This document shows, piece by piece, positions 1 through 13,615 of a stretch of DNA of 32,961 nt. The notes beneath the pieces were generated by a model. It saw only the letters and a list, made by a program, of their open reading frames with translations. It was not told the DNA's origin and did no database searches. The DNA is from Dinochytrium kinnereticum. Taxonomy: Eukaryota; Chytridiomycota; Chytridiomycetes; Chytridiales; Chytridiaceae. Position 1 is the stretch's first letter. The number at the start of each line of letters is the position of its first letter. The DNA is taken from the NCBI GenBank assembly GCA_027604005.1, contig JADGJT010000270.1, positions 1 through 32,961 of the forward strand, written 5' to 3'. Position numbers and translations under genes: made by a program.

Positions 1-417
1 CTTTTTTTTTTGTAAATTGTCTGGGCCGTGCGTTTGTTGTTGCCTGTTTGCTTGTTTTATTTTTGTTTTGTTTTTGAATTTTCGATAACCTTTTTAAAAT
101 TCTTTCGTTGTGATTAACAACCTTTCACCTTTTTCTTCTTTCACCCTTTCATCTTTCGTTGTGACAGGTTCAGGAGAACGTTCCGGCCAACCTTGTGTTC
201 CGTATCAAGTAAACAACACGATGATGGGAGCGTTCGAGGGGGGGGGAGGGGGGCGCTGCTGGTCTCCTTGCGCTCCCCCCTTTCCTCACCTACTTTTCTT
301 TAACGGTTTTTTTCTCGGTTATTTTTTTTTTTCTCTCCCCCCCCTTCTTTTTTTTTTTTTTTTTTTGAGGGGGGTGTTCTCTGATCTGTTTTTTTAGAAT
401 TTTTTTAATTTTTTTTT

Positions 418-451
<34 letters not shown>

Positions 452-1480
452 TATCGTTCGACCGTTGTTCTGCTTTTTTCGGGATTTGGTTTTTGGTTTT
501 GCTCTTGGAAACCTTTTTTTTTTTTTCTGACGGTATCTTGGACGTCGAGCTTTCTCCACGAGTATTGAGGGGGTCCGTTTCAAGCTTGAATGAAATGGAG
601 GAATGAGAAGAGAGGGAGGAAAACTGCAGAGGGTTGTGATTGTTTTTGTTTTTGTTTTGGTTTTTTTTTTTGTTTGGTGATCTGTTGTTGTTTCCATTTT
701 CTTTTTGTTGAAAGAGGAAAACAGCAGAACGGTTCTGAGTTGTGTTTGTGTTGTTGTTTTTTTATTATTTTTTTTTTTTTTTTTGGTTTTCTGTTTTCTT
801 AATTCCTGTTTGTTTCCTTTGTTCTTTTTTGTTTGGTTGTTGTTGTTTGTTGTTGTTTTTTTTGTAACCCTTCATTTCCATTCCGTTTTGACCGCGTCAC
901 GGGAGTTGTCTTTTGAACCTTTGTTTCTTTCGGTTCATTTATAAAGAGGAACGGGTGTTGATGAGGGTGGTGGTGGTGGTGGTGGAGGAGGAGAATAATT
1001 TTCTTGATCACCTATCTACCCCCCCTTCCCCTCCCCCCCCAAAAAAAAAACCACCACACCTTTCTTTTCTTTCCTTCCTTTTCATTCCGGGTTTTTTTCG
1101 ATCTCAGTTTTTTCCGTCCTTCTTCTTCTTCTTCTTCTCCTTCTTATTACTTTATTTTATTTTTGTTTTTGTTGTTTTTGTTGTTGTTGTTGTTGTTGTT
1201 GGTGTTCTGGAGGTTTTCAGAGTCTGTTGGTGTTGGTGTTGTTACGTTTGGTCGCGATTTTCACCGAGGGGAAGGGGGTGTCAGTTGAATTCTTTTCCTC
1301 TTTTTTCTTCTTACAATAATAATAGAGTGTTTGGTCTACATTACCCGATGGAGTGTTTTACCGTTAACATCGCTGGCGTTGGGTGCGAGACGTGAGGTTT
1401 TGTTGCGCGAAATTCTATAACCTCGTCAGAGGTTCGGGGTTGGGTGGCCTGCTAGTTTCCACCACCCCACGAGTTCTCCA
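1..1480. repeat. T-rich low-complexity region with microsatellites, no gene seen
   Basis: The plus strand is dominated by poly-T and TTG, TTC and GT-rich runs, with short C-runs and G-runs mixed in. Perfect or near-perfect microsatellites include (TGA)10 at 421-450, (GGT)n at about 966-985, (CTT)n at about 1119-1138 and (TTG)n at about 1178-1202. The open frames here translate to runs of Phe, Leu, Val or Lys and carry no recognisable domain, so I treat the region as non-coding. The strong strand bias (T/G on plus, A/C on minus) is constant over more than 1 kb. Confidence 0.8.
421..450. repeat. (TGA)10 microsatellite
   Basis: Ten perfect copies of TGA sit directly after a T-run. No gene is associated with it. 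Confidence 0.95.
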
Positions 1481-1481
1481 T

Positions 1482-1593
1482 CCTTCCATCCACCCCCCCC
1501 GACCTTCGGCGTTCGAGCCTCCCGCTCTCAGGATCTTGCCTTCCATCCACCCCCCCACCTTCTTCGTTCGAGCCTCCCGCTCTCAAGATCTTG
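1482..1593. repeat. Two-copy tandem duplication, about 57 bp
   Basis: The copies start at 1482 and 1539. Both begin with CCTTCCATCCACCCCCC and end with CCCGCTCTCA(A/G)GATCTTG. They differ by a few substitutions and by the length of the C-run (57 and 55 bp). The duplication lies in the untranscribed-looking left part of the window, just before the minisatellite. Confidence 0.85.
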
Positions 1594-1818
1594 TCCAACC
1601 ACAGCGTGTGCATTCTGCCTGTTCTTCACCACCACCATCTCATGCGAGAGATAAAAGGAAGGAAACTTCTCCATCTCTCTTTGTATAAACGTATTGGTTC
1701 TATCCTTTCATGTGGTTTGGCAGGAATCATTAGTTGACTGCAATGCATGGATGCCGCTATTACGACTGGGATACCCTTATTACGTTCATCCGTACATCGC
1801 GTTCTCTCTTTCCCCAGA

Positions 1819-2632
1819 CTGCACTGAATTGGCGCGTTGTTGCGTTGCAGATGGATTTTACATGGGCTGTGAGTGGATCCAGCCGCATGAGTGCACCGAA
1901 CCAGCGCGTTGTAGCGTTGCAGATGGATTTTCTATGGGATCCAGCCGCATAAGTGCACCGAACCAGCGCGTTGAAACGTTGCAGTTGTATTTTCCATGGG
2001 CTGTGCGTGGATCCATCCGCATGAGTGCACCGAACCACCGCGTTGTAGCGTTGCAGCTGGATTTTATATGAGGAGTGCGTGAATCCAGCCGCATAAGTGC
2101 GACGAACCAGCGCGTGGTAGCCGCAGATGACTTATATATGGGCTGTGCGTAGATTAAGCCGCAAAAGTGCACCAAACCAGCGCGTTGTAGCGTTCGTTGC
2201 AGCTGGATTTTACATGGGCAGTGCGTGGATCCAGCCGCACAAGCGCACCAAACCAGCGCGTTGTAGCGTTGCAGCTGGATTTTATATGGGCTGTGCGTGG
2301 ATTCAGCCACATAAATGCACCGAACCAGCGCGTTGTAGCGTTGCAGCTGGATTTTATACGGGATCCAGCCGCACAAGTGCACCGAACCACCGCGTTGTAG
2401 CGTTGCAGCTAGATTTTAAATGGGCTGTGCGTGGATCCAGCCGCATAAGTGCACCGAACCACCGCGTTGTAGCGTTGCAGCTGGGTTTTATATGGGCTGT
2501 GCGTAGATTAAGCCGCAGCACCGAACCACCGCGTTGTTGCGTTGCAGCTGACTAGGTGCACCGAACCAGCACGTTGTGGCGTTGCAAATGGATTTTATAT
2601 GGGCTGTGGGTGGGTCCGGACGCATAAGTGCA
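1819..2632. repeat. Minisatellite, about 12 units of about 72 bp
   Basis: About twelve degenerate head-to-tail copies share the core TGCACCGAACCAGCGCGTTG followed by TAGCGTTGCAGCTGGATTTT and a GGATCCAGCCGCATAAG-like end. Unit starts fall near 1819, 1891, 1953, 2024, 2097, 2167, 2243, 2316, 2377, 2449, 2516 and 2555, with a truncated end near 2628. Most units are 70-76 bp. Two, starting near 1891 and 2316, are about 61-62 bp and lack the same roughly 10-bp GGCTGTGCGT segment. Because most units are close to a multiple of three, frames stay open on both strands, but the translations are only the repeat itself. Confidence 0.93.
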
Positions 2633-2858
2633 CATGTTCTTTTAGCCCAGGCAATAGTATGAGATATGAACGTGCATCACATCAATCACTCGTCTATAAT
2701 CAAGAAAGTAGTATCTCATTAAACTGGGTGAGGGACTTGAGGCAATTCAGGCCAGTCTCGACTTACGATTTGTGTATCCGGGTTTCCTGTCTTTTGCACC
2801 ACCAACCGCGTCCCTCACAACACACGACATCTAACCCAAGCATCTCATCACAGAAAGA
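2633..2858 (+). promoter_or_regulatory. Presumed promoter/5' leader of the NADH dehydrogenase gene
   Basis: About 225 bp separate the minisatellite from the NDE start codon. The last part is C/A-rich, typical of a fungal leader (CACCACCAACC, ACAACACACGACATC) just before the ATG. I see no convincing TATA element. Confidence 0.35.
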
Positions 2859-5800
2859 ATGCTACGAACCTCATCCCTCCTCCGTCGAACCCCCCTCCCA
2901 CGACGCCCTATTCGGCACATCCAAACACCCACGGCCCCCGCTCACCCATCCCGCCGTTTCCTAACCCTCACCCTCTTAACCGCCGCGACGGCCACAGTAG
3001 CAACAACCGCCACCCTTCTCCTCGCGCCCACCACGCCAGCCGAAACCAGCAAGGGCCAGATCTACTGCGAGGACAAGGACGTTCCGAATCTGCGGTTTAG
3101 CGGGACTGCGGTTGTTCCTGGTGATGATGGGAAGAAGAAGATGGTTGAGTTGCCGGTGTTTGGAGGGGAGGGGGGTAAGCCGAGGGTTGTTGTGCTTGGG
3201 ACTGGGTGGGGTGCTACTTCTGTTTTGAAGGAGATTGAGGGCGAGGGGGTGGAGGTTTTGGTGATTAGTCCTACGAATTGTGAGTTGTGTATATGTTTTC
3301 TCTGATTGTTCGATTTGGTTTGGGGGGGGGAGGGAGGTTTGAGAGGGGGGTGGTTGTGGAGGGGGGTTCATCCCGATCTTTTTTTTTGTATTTTGGGAAG
3401 GGCGGGGAGCATATGGTGGTGTTGATGAGAATGCCATTTCAGAGCGATAGGGGCCTTGCAGAGTTGTTTCATTACCCAAGTATGATTGAAACTGTTAGCA
3501 GGAGCGATTCACCGTCAATATGGAACATGGGCAAAGGGGCCAATTTCCGATGTGGTCAGATCAAAACGATCCATCTTACCCCAACATACAAATCCCCCAG
3601 TAGCGGAAAAAAGAACCAACCACGCAACACCCCAGACTAACAATCCATACCTCCCTGCCCCACACCCAACCACACGCAGATTTCCTCTTCTCCCCCCTCC
3701 TCCCGGAAGCCGCAACCGGCACAGTCGAAGCCCGCTCGCTGATGGAGTCGGCGCGTAAAATCTGTCAACGTTCAAAAGCGTCGTACCTGGAAGCCGAAGC
3801 GCAGGATATTCATTTTGATCAGAAGATGGTTCAGGTGCAGAGTCGATCGGGACGAACATTCTTAGTGCCTTACGATAAGATCGTGGTGGCTGTTGGAGCT
3901 ACGAACAACACGTTTGGGGTGCCGGGGGTTGAGGAGCATACGTTTTTTTTGAAGGATATTAATCAGGCGAGGGCTATTAGGTATCGGGTTATGAGTTTGT
4001 TTGAGGAGGCTGCTTTGCCTATGGAGGAGGAGGAGAGGAAGGTTTGTTTGTTTCTTTGCGGCGATTTTGCTGAGGCGGGGGTCTGAGGCCTTTTAGAGGG
4101 TTTTGGTGCAGTTGGGGAGGAGCGTTAAACGTTGATATTGGCTAACCAGCGTTTGCTTCTTTTTTTTGTGTGTGTGTTGTTGGTTTTTTTTATCTTTAGA
4201 AACTTTTGACTTTTGTCGTTGCTGGAGGTGAGAGGCAGTCCATCCCTCCCCCCTCTACTTCTTATTTTCTCCCCTACCCACAAGTATTTGTGCTGACTTC
4301 TCCCCCCTTCTTCCAAAGGTGGCCCTACCGGTGTTGAATTTGCCGCCGAGTTGAACGACCTGATCAACGACGACATCAAAAAATATTTTCCAAATCTTAC
4401 AGCCCGCATCGCCGTTATTCACAGTTCCGATCATGTTTTGAACACATTTGCTGAAGGTCTTTCATTTTTTCCCTTCTTCTCATATTCGTTAGTTTGGCTG
4501 TGTTTTGGTGTTAATCGGAATTTTGTCATAGCTATCTCGGATATGACTGAAAAACACTTTGGAAGGAATGATATTGAGGTGTTGCTTAACGCTCGAGTCA
4601 CTGCTGTTGAGGAGAATAAGATCATTTATAAAGTATGTGTGTTTGGGTTTGTTTGTTGTTTTTTTTCCTTTTTCGAGGGCCGTCAGACTGGTTTGCCAAT
4701 TAAGCGTCAGCTTTGCGATTTGTGGGGGGATTAGTACCCTTCGAATCATGTTTTTTTAACATCTTTCGTGTATCCAGAAAAAGAACGTGCCAAAAGGAGA
4801 AAAAGACACCTTCGAGATGCCGTTCGGTCTCTGCGTCTGGAGGTACATGTCCAGTCCTCTTCTCATTCTCTAAAAAACTCTGGCATTTTTAACGTCTATT
4901 CCTAGCACCGGAATTGGCATGAGACCTTTTGCTGATCGCATTCGCCGGAAGATCGCAGCACAGGTGTGAATCAAAACCCATACCCCTTTTGCCTTCATTC
5001 AACTCACACCCTGTGTAGAATAAATCTCGCGCGCTTCGAACAGACTCCTCCCTACGGCTTGTTGGCGTTCCTGACGTTTACGCGTTAGGCGATTGCGCCA
5101 CAATAGAGAATCCGAAATTGATGGACGTTATTGTTGAGAGGTTTGATTGCTTATCTCATTTTGGTTCTGCTTTTGTCTTGTTTTCTCTCCTGCTTGTTGA
5201 AGTGGAATTGGTGTTTGGGGTGACCTTTCCTTCTTTTCTTTTTTGCAGGTTAGGTGAAACTGGGAAAGATAAATTGAGTAAATCAGAATTTGAGGACGTT
5301 GCTAAGCATTGCGTTAAGATGTATCCCCAAACTGCGCTCCATTTGGAGAAGTTGGATAAGTTGGTGGGTGTTTCTTTTTGTCTTTTTTTTTCGAGTGTTC
5401 CTTATGTTTACCGTTTTCGGTGAGAGGACTCGCAAAATCTCTACGCTCTTACTATTTTGTTTGAGATTGGAAATGGACAAGAATAGCCTCCTGTATTTTA
5501 TACTATCGGAGGGTTCTCCTTTTTTTTGTATTAATCACACAATCGCTTACAACGTTTTACGTTAATCTTTTAACCTAACACTTTGTTTGTGTTCTAGTTT
5601 GAGAAATATGACGCCGATAAGAGTGGGTTCCTCGATCTGAAGGAGATCAAGATTCTTCTTGACGACATTGACAAGAAACTCACATCCCTTCCAGCCACGG
5701 CTCAGGTAAAGCCATCTCCCTCTCAATCCCGAACCCCTACTGTTTTCCGGCCTCTAAAGAAATCAAACAAACTAGGTCGCCTCTCAACAAGGCAAATACC

Positions 5801-6177
5801 TCGCGAAACAGCTGAACACCTGGTCCAAACTTTCAGCAGAGGAAAAGAGTTCATTCAACCCTAAGCCATTCGTTTACAACCACCTTGGATCGTTCTCCTA
5901 CATTGGGTCCGATCACGCCGTCATGGATTTGAAGGGTGTTTCTGCGGGAGGGCTAGGTGAGTCGCTCTTTTAAAACCTTCTATTTTGTGTGTTTTAACTC
6001 CCACCCCCCTCCCCCACCCCGCCAACCCTTTTTTCTTTTTTTTTTGTTCCAATAGGCGTGTTTTTGCTTTGGAGAGGCGCATTCTTGAGCGAACAGGTTT
6101 CGTTGAGGACTAGGGTGCTGCTTGCTATGGATTGGGTGAAGTGTAAGGTTTTTGGGAGGGATATTTCGAGGTCTTAG
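2859..6177 (+). CDS. NDE1: External alternative NADH:ubiquinone oxidoreductase with EF-hand (type II, mitochondrial)
   Basis: Single-polypeptide, rotenone-insensitive NADH (or NADPH) dehydrogenase that passes electrons to ubiquinone on the outer face of the inner mitochondrial membrane. Twelve exons: 2859-3279, 3680-4041, 4200-4227, 4319-4456, 4532-4632, 4778-4842, 4906-4963, 5019-5140, 5249-5363, 5598-5705, 5776-5956, 6056-6177; they join to 606 aa. Seen: an Arg-rich presequence (1-33), one hydrophobic segment (about 35-55), a first dinucleotide fold GTGWGA (114-119), then YFLFSPLLPEAATGTVE, which is diagnostic for the family. The second fold is VVAGGGPTGVEF (about 267-278). A canonical EF-hand loop DADKSGFLDLKE (475-486) is inserted before the C-terminal segment ending LLWRGAFLSEQVSLRTR. 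The EF-hand matches the calcium-regulated external enzymes of fungi and plants. Exon 3 is only 28 nt. NADH versus NADPH preference cannot be told by eye. Confidence 0.95.
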
Positions 6178-7164
6178 TGTGGGAAGACTTTTACACTAAG
6201 GATGAGGTTGGAGTATGTTTGTGAGTGCGTCTATTATATTCGCGCTTTCTTTCTCTATTTTCTTGAGTCTTTTTGAGTGTAATGTCATTTGTAATGGAGA
6301 TGATTTTGTGGCTTTTCTTTTTTATAGACTGGCTTGTTTTTGTTTGTTTTTCGTTCACGTTTTTGTCAGATTGTACCCCTTTTTTTTTCTTTCTTTTAAC
6401 ATGCCAGTAGTGTTTACACGTGTTTTTGATTCAGCATTTTCGTATGATCCTTATAAATGTTTTGTGATATAAAAAGAGCTGTTATACTCTTTCACTTGTA
6501 TCCATTTCGTTCTTCATAGCTGATCTTTCAACTAAAAAGGCTTTCTTTAATTTAAACCATTCATGAGCCTTTGGTGGCGGTTCTACTTAATTCCTCTACC
6601 GTTCGTGAAGGCGGCTCACTTAGGTCCGGTTGATGAGTGTTCGCTCACCATCAGTTTCAGTTAACGTGATTTAAGGTGCAAAGGAGTGACGGTAGTTTGG
6701 AAATATCGAAAACTATGCTTCAGCATTCGGAACTTGATACGCTATGGTCTGATGATCCTGCGTGCATCATCACATTGATTTACGTCAAATTGTAGATTGT
6801 GTGCGGGTTGAATACTTCCTTCCTTCCACGTCCAACATTCGACGCGTTCGTCTGATTGAGGAGCGACGATTCAAATTGGTTGCTTCACAGCTGTATAAGC
6901 ACCCAAACTGTATCCTTGCTGTGGGTAGATTGGCCAACCCCACCGCAAGGATTTGGAAAGGAGGAAGGAAAAGCCGGGAAATAAAATGCATGCGATTAAA
7001 CACTGTGGGAATCAGTAAGATAAGAAAGGAGAGGGTCGTCATGCTGGAAGATAGGAAGGAGAAGGCCCATGCTGAAAGATAGAACGCAAACATCGTTTAC
7101 GCCAATTGAACAAACCCCCAAAACAAAATAAATTTTCTAGAGAGGATTTTTGAAAGTAACAGAA
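6178..7164. other. Intergenic spacer, 987 bp
   Basis: This is the 3' region of the NADH dehydrogenase gene (T-rich to about 6480) followed by the upstream region of the calcineurin gene. Short open frames on both strands around 6762-7093 have no recognisable domain and no obvious splice partners. The only structure I see is the hairpin at 6914-6950, plus a short imperfect direct repeat ATGCTG(G/A)AAGATAG near 7040 and 7070. Confidence 0.6.
6914..6950. repeat. Inverted repeat / hairpin, 12-bp arms
   Basis: The arms CCTTGCTGTGGG and CCCACCGCAAGG pair at 11 of 12 positions around a 13-nt loop that itself contains the palindrome TTGGCCAA. It lies about 215 bp upstream of the calcineurin start. 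It could be an operator, an RNA hairpin or a relic of a mobile element end; the sequence does not decide. Confidence 0.6.
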
Positions 7165-9781
<2,617 letters not shown>

Positions 9782-10243
9782 TTGAAGAAAAATTGTAAGA
9801 GGATTGTATTTCAATGGGAATGCGGGAATGATTCGATCATGATGCTTGTTGTCCCCTCGGAATGCTTCTTCTCCTTTGGTTTTTGTTTTTGGGTTGATTA
9901 TTCTTCGTTTTTTCCCTTGTCGTTACTCTGGATAGGGATTACTTTGGGCGGATTTTCTTGGACAGAGTTTCCACCTTTGTTGTGCCCTTTTTACTTGTCT
10001 CTGGTGATGTTGCTTTTTTTCTGCTAGTATACTCTTTTGATTACAATATACATTATTTTTTTCTCTTACAGTAAAACATGGCGCTGAGGCAATTTATTAG
10101 TTTCAAATAAATAAGATGTAAAGCAAACGCTGATGACATGAAGAAATGGTTTCCTTTTATTACGATAATTATGCTTATGTTTTCGAATTTAAACCACCTG
10201 TTCCGCACCAGGGAACTTTATAATTCAGCCACCCCTAATCATT
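9782..10243. terminator. Shared 3' region between calcineurin A and DBP10 (convergent)
   Basis: 462 bp separate two converging stop codons. The segment is AT-rich in the middle, with an AATAAA-type hexamer near 10107 for the plus gene and several TTTATT-like stretches (near 10150-10160) that could serve the minus gene. No open frame here looks real. Confidence 0.45.
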
Positions 10244-13200
10244 TCACTTCCTTCCACCCTTACTTCTACCACCGCCCTTGCTAAAGCCGCCCCTACTACC
10301 CCCCCCTTGCTTAAACCCTCCCTTTCCACCACCACCCTGTTTAAACCCTCCCTTACCTCCAGCCTTACTCCCCGCATGTCTCCCAGTCTTCATCCTCCTC
10401 TGCTCCTTCACCTTCCTCATCTTGGCAATCTGCGGGGCATTCCTCAACTCGCTCTTAGTGCCCTTCGCAGGTACCGCAGTAGGAGCAGGACCCTTCTTCT
10501 CCGGTGCTTTACCTGTTTTACGAACAACCCTCTCGATGGCGGCCTGCTTTCGCTTGAAGCTTGCCGATTTGGGGTCAGCGGCTGTGACGGTGTTGTAGCG
10601 GTACTTGCGTCGTCCTAGGGGATGGCCGGCGGACATGGGGAGGGATTTCAGCTCCTCTTCGCCGGCTCTGGGGAGTGCGACGTGGTTTTTGCGTTGCCAC
10701 ATTTCGTACCTGTACAGACAGTCGGGTTAGAATTCGGAAGGATGGGTGAGGACACGGGGAGAGGGGGAGGTATCTGCACGGCGAGTCAAAGACCCGCATC
10801 AGGCATTTAAAACCCCAAAGATTGTACAAAGGGGAGAAGATCTAGATATTTCTCCAAAGGTCTCTTTACTTGGATCAAGACAGGATCCTTTCAATCGAGC
10901 CTAGGATTATCAATATTCCGTAACTTAGTAGCCATCGCCGCAACCATGAATTCGAGCGGGACGGGTAATTGATTGCGGGTATATATGCCGGGCGATACAA
11001 CAGAAAGAAGAAAAAATAAACCAGGAGAAGAATACAAATACATTAGAAAACATTACCTGTTAGACTTAAAAGAAGCCGGGATAGAAGCCCCTGAATCCGT
11101 CTTGATTCTCTTACGGTTATCCGCTCCAACAGTCTCCCTCACAAATTGCTTTTTCCTCTTATCCCAGGTCAAGTTTCCCTTCTTTTTCCTCAAAGTCTCT
11201 TCATCATCTCCTGCGACATCCACAATTACATCCGCACCACGCTCAGCAAAGTTATCAATTCCGTTCGACTTGCTCTGAACAGAATTGACCGCGTACCCGC
11301 GCTCAGAGGCGTGATCCTTCTTCTCATAGTTGATGTAGAATTCCGGATCTTTTGTCGTCTCACGCTTTCGCTTCTTAGCGCCAGTATTAGACACATCGGT
11401 GATGACGCTCGAGAAAAGCTACAAAAGAGTGAGTTTTGGAATTTCATTCATATAGTATCTTACATGATCGGGGAGCTCGCCTTCTGCTCCGCTAGTGGAC
11501 GGTCGATACTCAAGGCCCTTCTGCTGATCATGCTCTCGCTTAAGCTTCTGGGCTGCAATTTTCCCTGAAAACTGTTGACGCCTCGCTTGCATGATTTGTG
11601 CCTCCGATGACTTGATGCCCCTCTTGCCAACCTCGAAGATAGTCTGAAGTCGGGAATAAAACAAGCGAAATGAGACTCCTTAAAAACAAATGGAATGAAA
11701 AGGAAAGAAGGAAAAGAGACCCCAGACAAAAAAAATATTACCTCACTCGGCCTGAAATTCGCGATCTGTTCAAGTACAGATTGCCTTTCCCTCTCTGTCT
11801 TGAGAATAAATTTGGCAAGGAACGGGTGGATCCCGATCTGTGCATTTAGCACTTCCTTTGCGCGAACATAGCTCTCACGACTAGCAGTTCCCCTTGTCTT
11901 GTTATACAGTTTATAACTGTTTTTCACAGCCTGCAAAAGGGCGGCCAATGTCGCGTTGTTCTTAAGCCACTGCACCAAATTTTCCCGGTCCAGATCGATG
12001 GTAGAGGGTGCCAAACTCCCAATGATGATGTCTTTGGTATAATCGGGGGTGATTTGTTGGCTTTCGAAAATAGCGCCATAAACTAGCGATCTGCCGAGGA
12101 ATAGTTGGAAGTCGAGCAAGAAGGGCATCTACAAAAGGGAATTTACAAAAGGGAATTAGGCTGGCTGAATAGCAAGCATGCCGATCAATACCTCTTCGGA
12201 GGAAACGAGAGAAAATGCTTTTCCAATTCTGCCGGCACGGGCAACTCTACCGGCTCTGTGCACTAGAACCTTGGAAGAAGAAGGGAAATCGTAGTTGATA
12301 ACATTATCCAGCATCGGGATATCGATACCACGAGCGGCAATATCAGTGACGACAAGGATTTTGGTTTCTCCAGCTCGAAACTTTGCAATGTGCATATTTC
12401 TTGCCACCTGGTCAAGAGATCCGTAAACATACGTCGAATCTATTCCAGCCAAGTTCAGAAGCTCATGCACGTACTCCACAAGATGCTTAGTGGCAACAAA
12501 GATGATTGTCTGTTCGGTTTTGGGAATGACGGTATTAAGAAGGTAAAGAAGACTGGCATCCTTCTCTTCGGGCTTGAGTGTGAAGAATAGCAGCTGAAGA
12601 TCAGGACTTAATTTGGTATCGGCATCCAGTCGGATCAGTGCAGGGTCTACCAATCCGGCCTTTGCAAAGTCGACGAGAAGTTTGGGGAGAGTGGCGGAGA
12701 AAAGGACAGTTTGTCGGTTTTCGGGGAGTTTGTGGAGGATTTCTTTGAGCTGCTCAGCAAAGCCCATTTCGAAAAGCCTTTGCATAAAGTTAACAAACAG
12801 CATACATAAAAAATAGATGGTGTAGCTACCTATCAGCCTCATCAAATACAACATATTCAATCAATCGAAGGTCAAGGTTCATCTCAATGATCAAATGCAT
12901 CAAACGTCCAGGTGTCGCAATAATGCTTAAAGATGAAAACGTTATTATTTGAGTGCAAGGTCGCCCAACTTACACATCAGGGTTCATCGCAAGTGTTGAG
13001 AACTGATCATCCAGAGTGCCTCCTCCGATCAGAACGCAAGCCCTAAGATCCGTATTTTTCGACATCTCCTTAAAAAACTTGAGCGTCTGGAACGCAAGCT
13101 CACGGGACGGTGACAAAATGAGCGCCCTTGCTCCAAACTTCGCAGAGTGGCTCTTTAACCTTTCGACCAACGGGATAAGGAAAGCTGCCGTCTTTCCACT

Positions 13201-13514
13201 ACCAGTTCGGGCCATGGCGACCACATCGCGCTTCTCCAAGATGATTGGGATGGCCTTCCTCTGAATTGGAGTAGGGTTCTTGTACCCTCTGTTGATGATG
13301 GCAGTGTAGACAGGATGGCTGAGACCTGGGAATGAACACAGTGCAGTGGTCAGCGACAGTGAATCCATGCATGCACGCATGCACGCAGGCAGCTTGAGCA
13401 AGCAAACAACCCACCCATGGACTGGAATCCGCCCGACCCCTTCCCATTCTTGCGGTTGGCCTGGATGACCTTTGCCGAGTACTCGTTGTCGGATCCGTCG
13501 TCTTCGTAGCCCAT
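10244..13514 (-). CDS. DBP10: ATP-dependent RNA helicase DBP10/DDX54 (60S ribosome biogenesis)
   Basis: Nucleolar DEAD-box helicase needed for large-subunit rRNA maturation. Exons on the minus strand: 13514-13415, 13325-12974, 12925-12830, 12777-12192, 12128-11742, 11643-11464, 11418-11057, 10709-10244; they join to 842 aa. Motifs seen: Q-motif ([14 protein letters not shown], 47-60), Walker A ARTGSGKT (72-79), [16 protein letters not shown] (179-182), [22 protein letters not shown] and [11 protein letters not shown]. After the helicase core comes the family-specific [14 protein letters not shown] segment and the DBP10 C-terminal domain ([32 protein letters not shown]). The tail is Gly-rich with repeated [11 protein letters not shown] units, probably RNA-binding. 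The last intron is 347 nt; I found no snoRNA boxes in it. Length is close to the human protein and somewhat shorter than yeast. Confidence 0.96.
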
Positions 13515-13615
13515 TGTTGATTTGGTTGTCAGGCTCAAAAAAAAAAGGGAACCAGCCATTCCATTCTTGAGGGGGCAGAAGTTGTCACACATTCACCCAT
13601 TTCACAGCAGGCAGC
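13515..13615. promoter_or_regulatory. Bidirectional promoter between DBP10 and PFA4
   Basis: Only 101 bp lie between the two divergent start codons. It contains a run of ten A on the plus strand (T on the minus), a typical nucleosome-excluding element of fungal promoters, and no TATA box that I can recognise. Confidence 0.5.

Noticed and set aside
110..1395. Open frames of 70-160 codons in the left low-complexity block
   Set aside because: They are translations of poly-T, TTG, TTC and C-runs (Phe, Leu, Val, Lys or Thr stretches) with no domain or codon signature.
1694..2555. Repeat-encoded peptides in the minisatellite, including 174 codons on the minus strand
   Set aside because: Open on several frames of both strands because unit length is near a multiple of three; no start context, splice partner or family supports translation.
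6762..7093. Overlapping open frames of about 100 codons on both strands before calcineurin A
   Set aside because: No recognisable domain, the frames are antisense to each other, and neither connects by splice sites to a known gene.
10278..10618. Pro/Leu-rich open frames on the plus strand opposite DBP10
   Set aside because: Antisense shadows of the Gly-rich last exon of DBP10.
10710..11056. Intronic snoRNA in the longest DBP10 intron
   Set aside because: A 347-nt intron in a ribosome-biogenesis gene is a classic host, but I could not find a paired C box (TGATGA) and D box (CTGA) with terminal stem on the minus strand.
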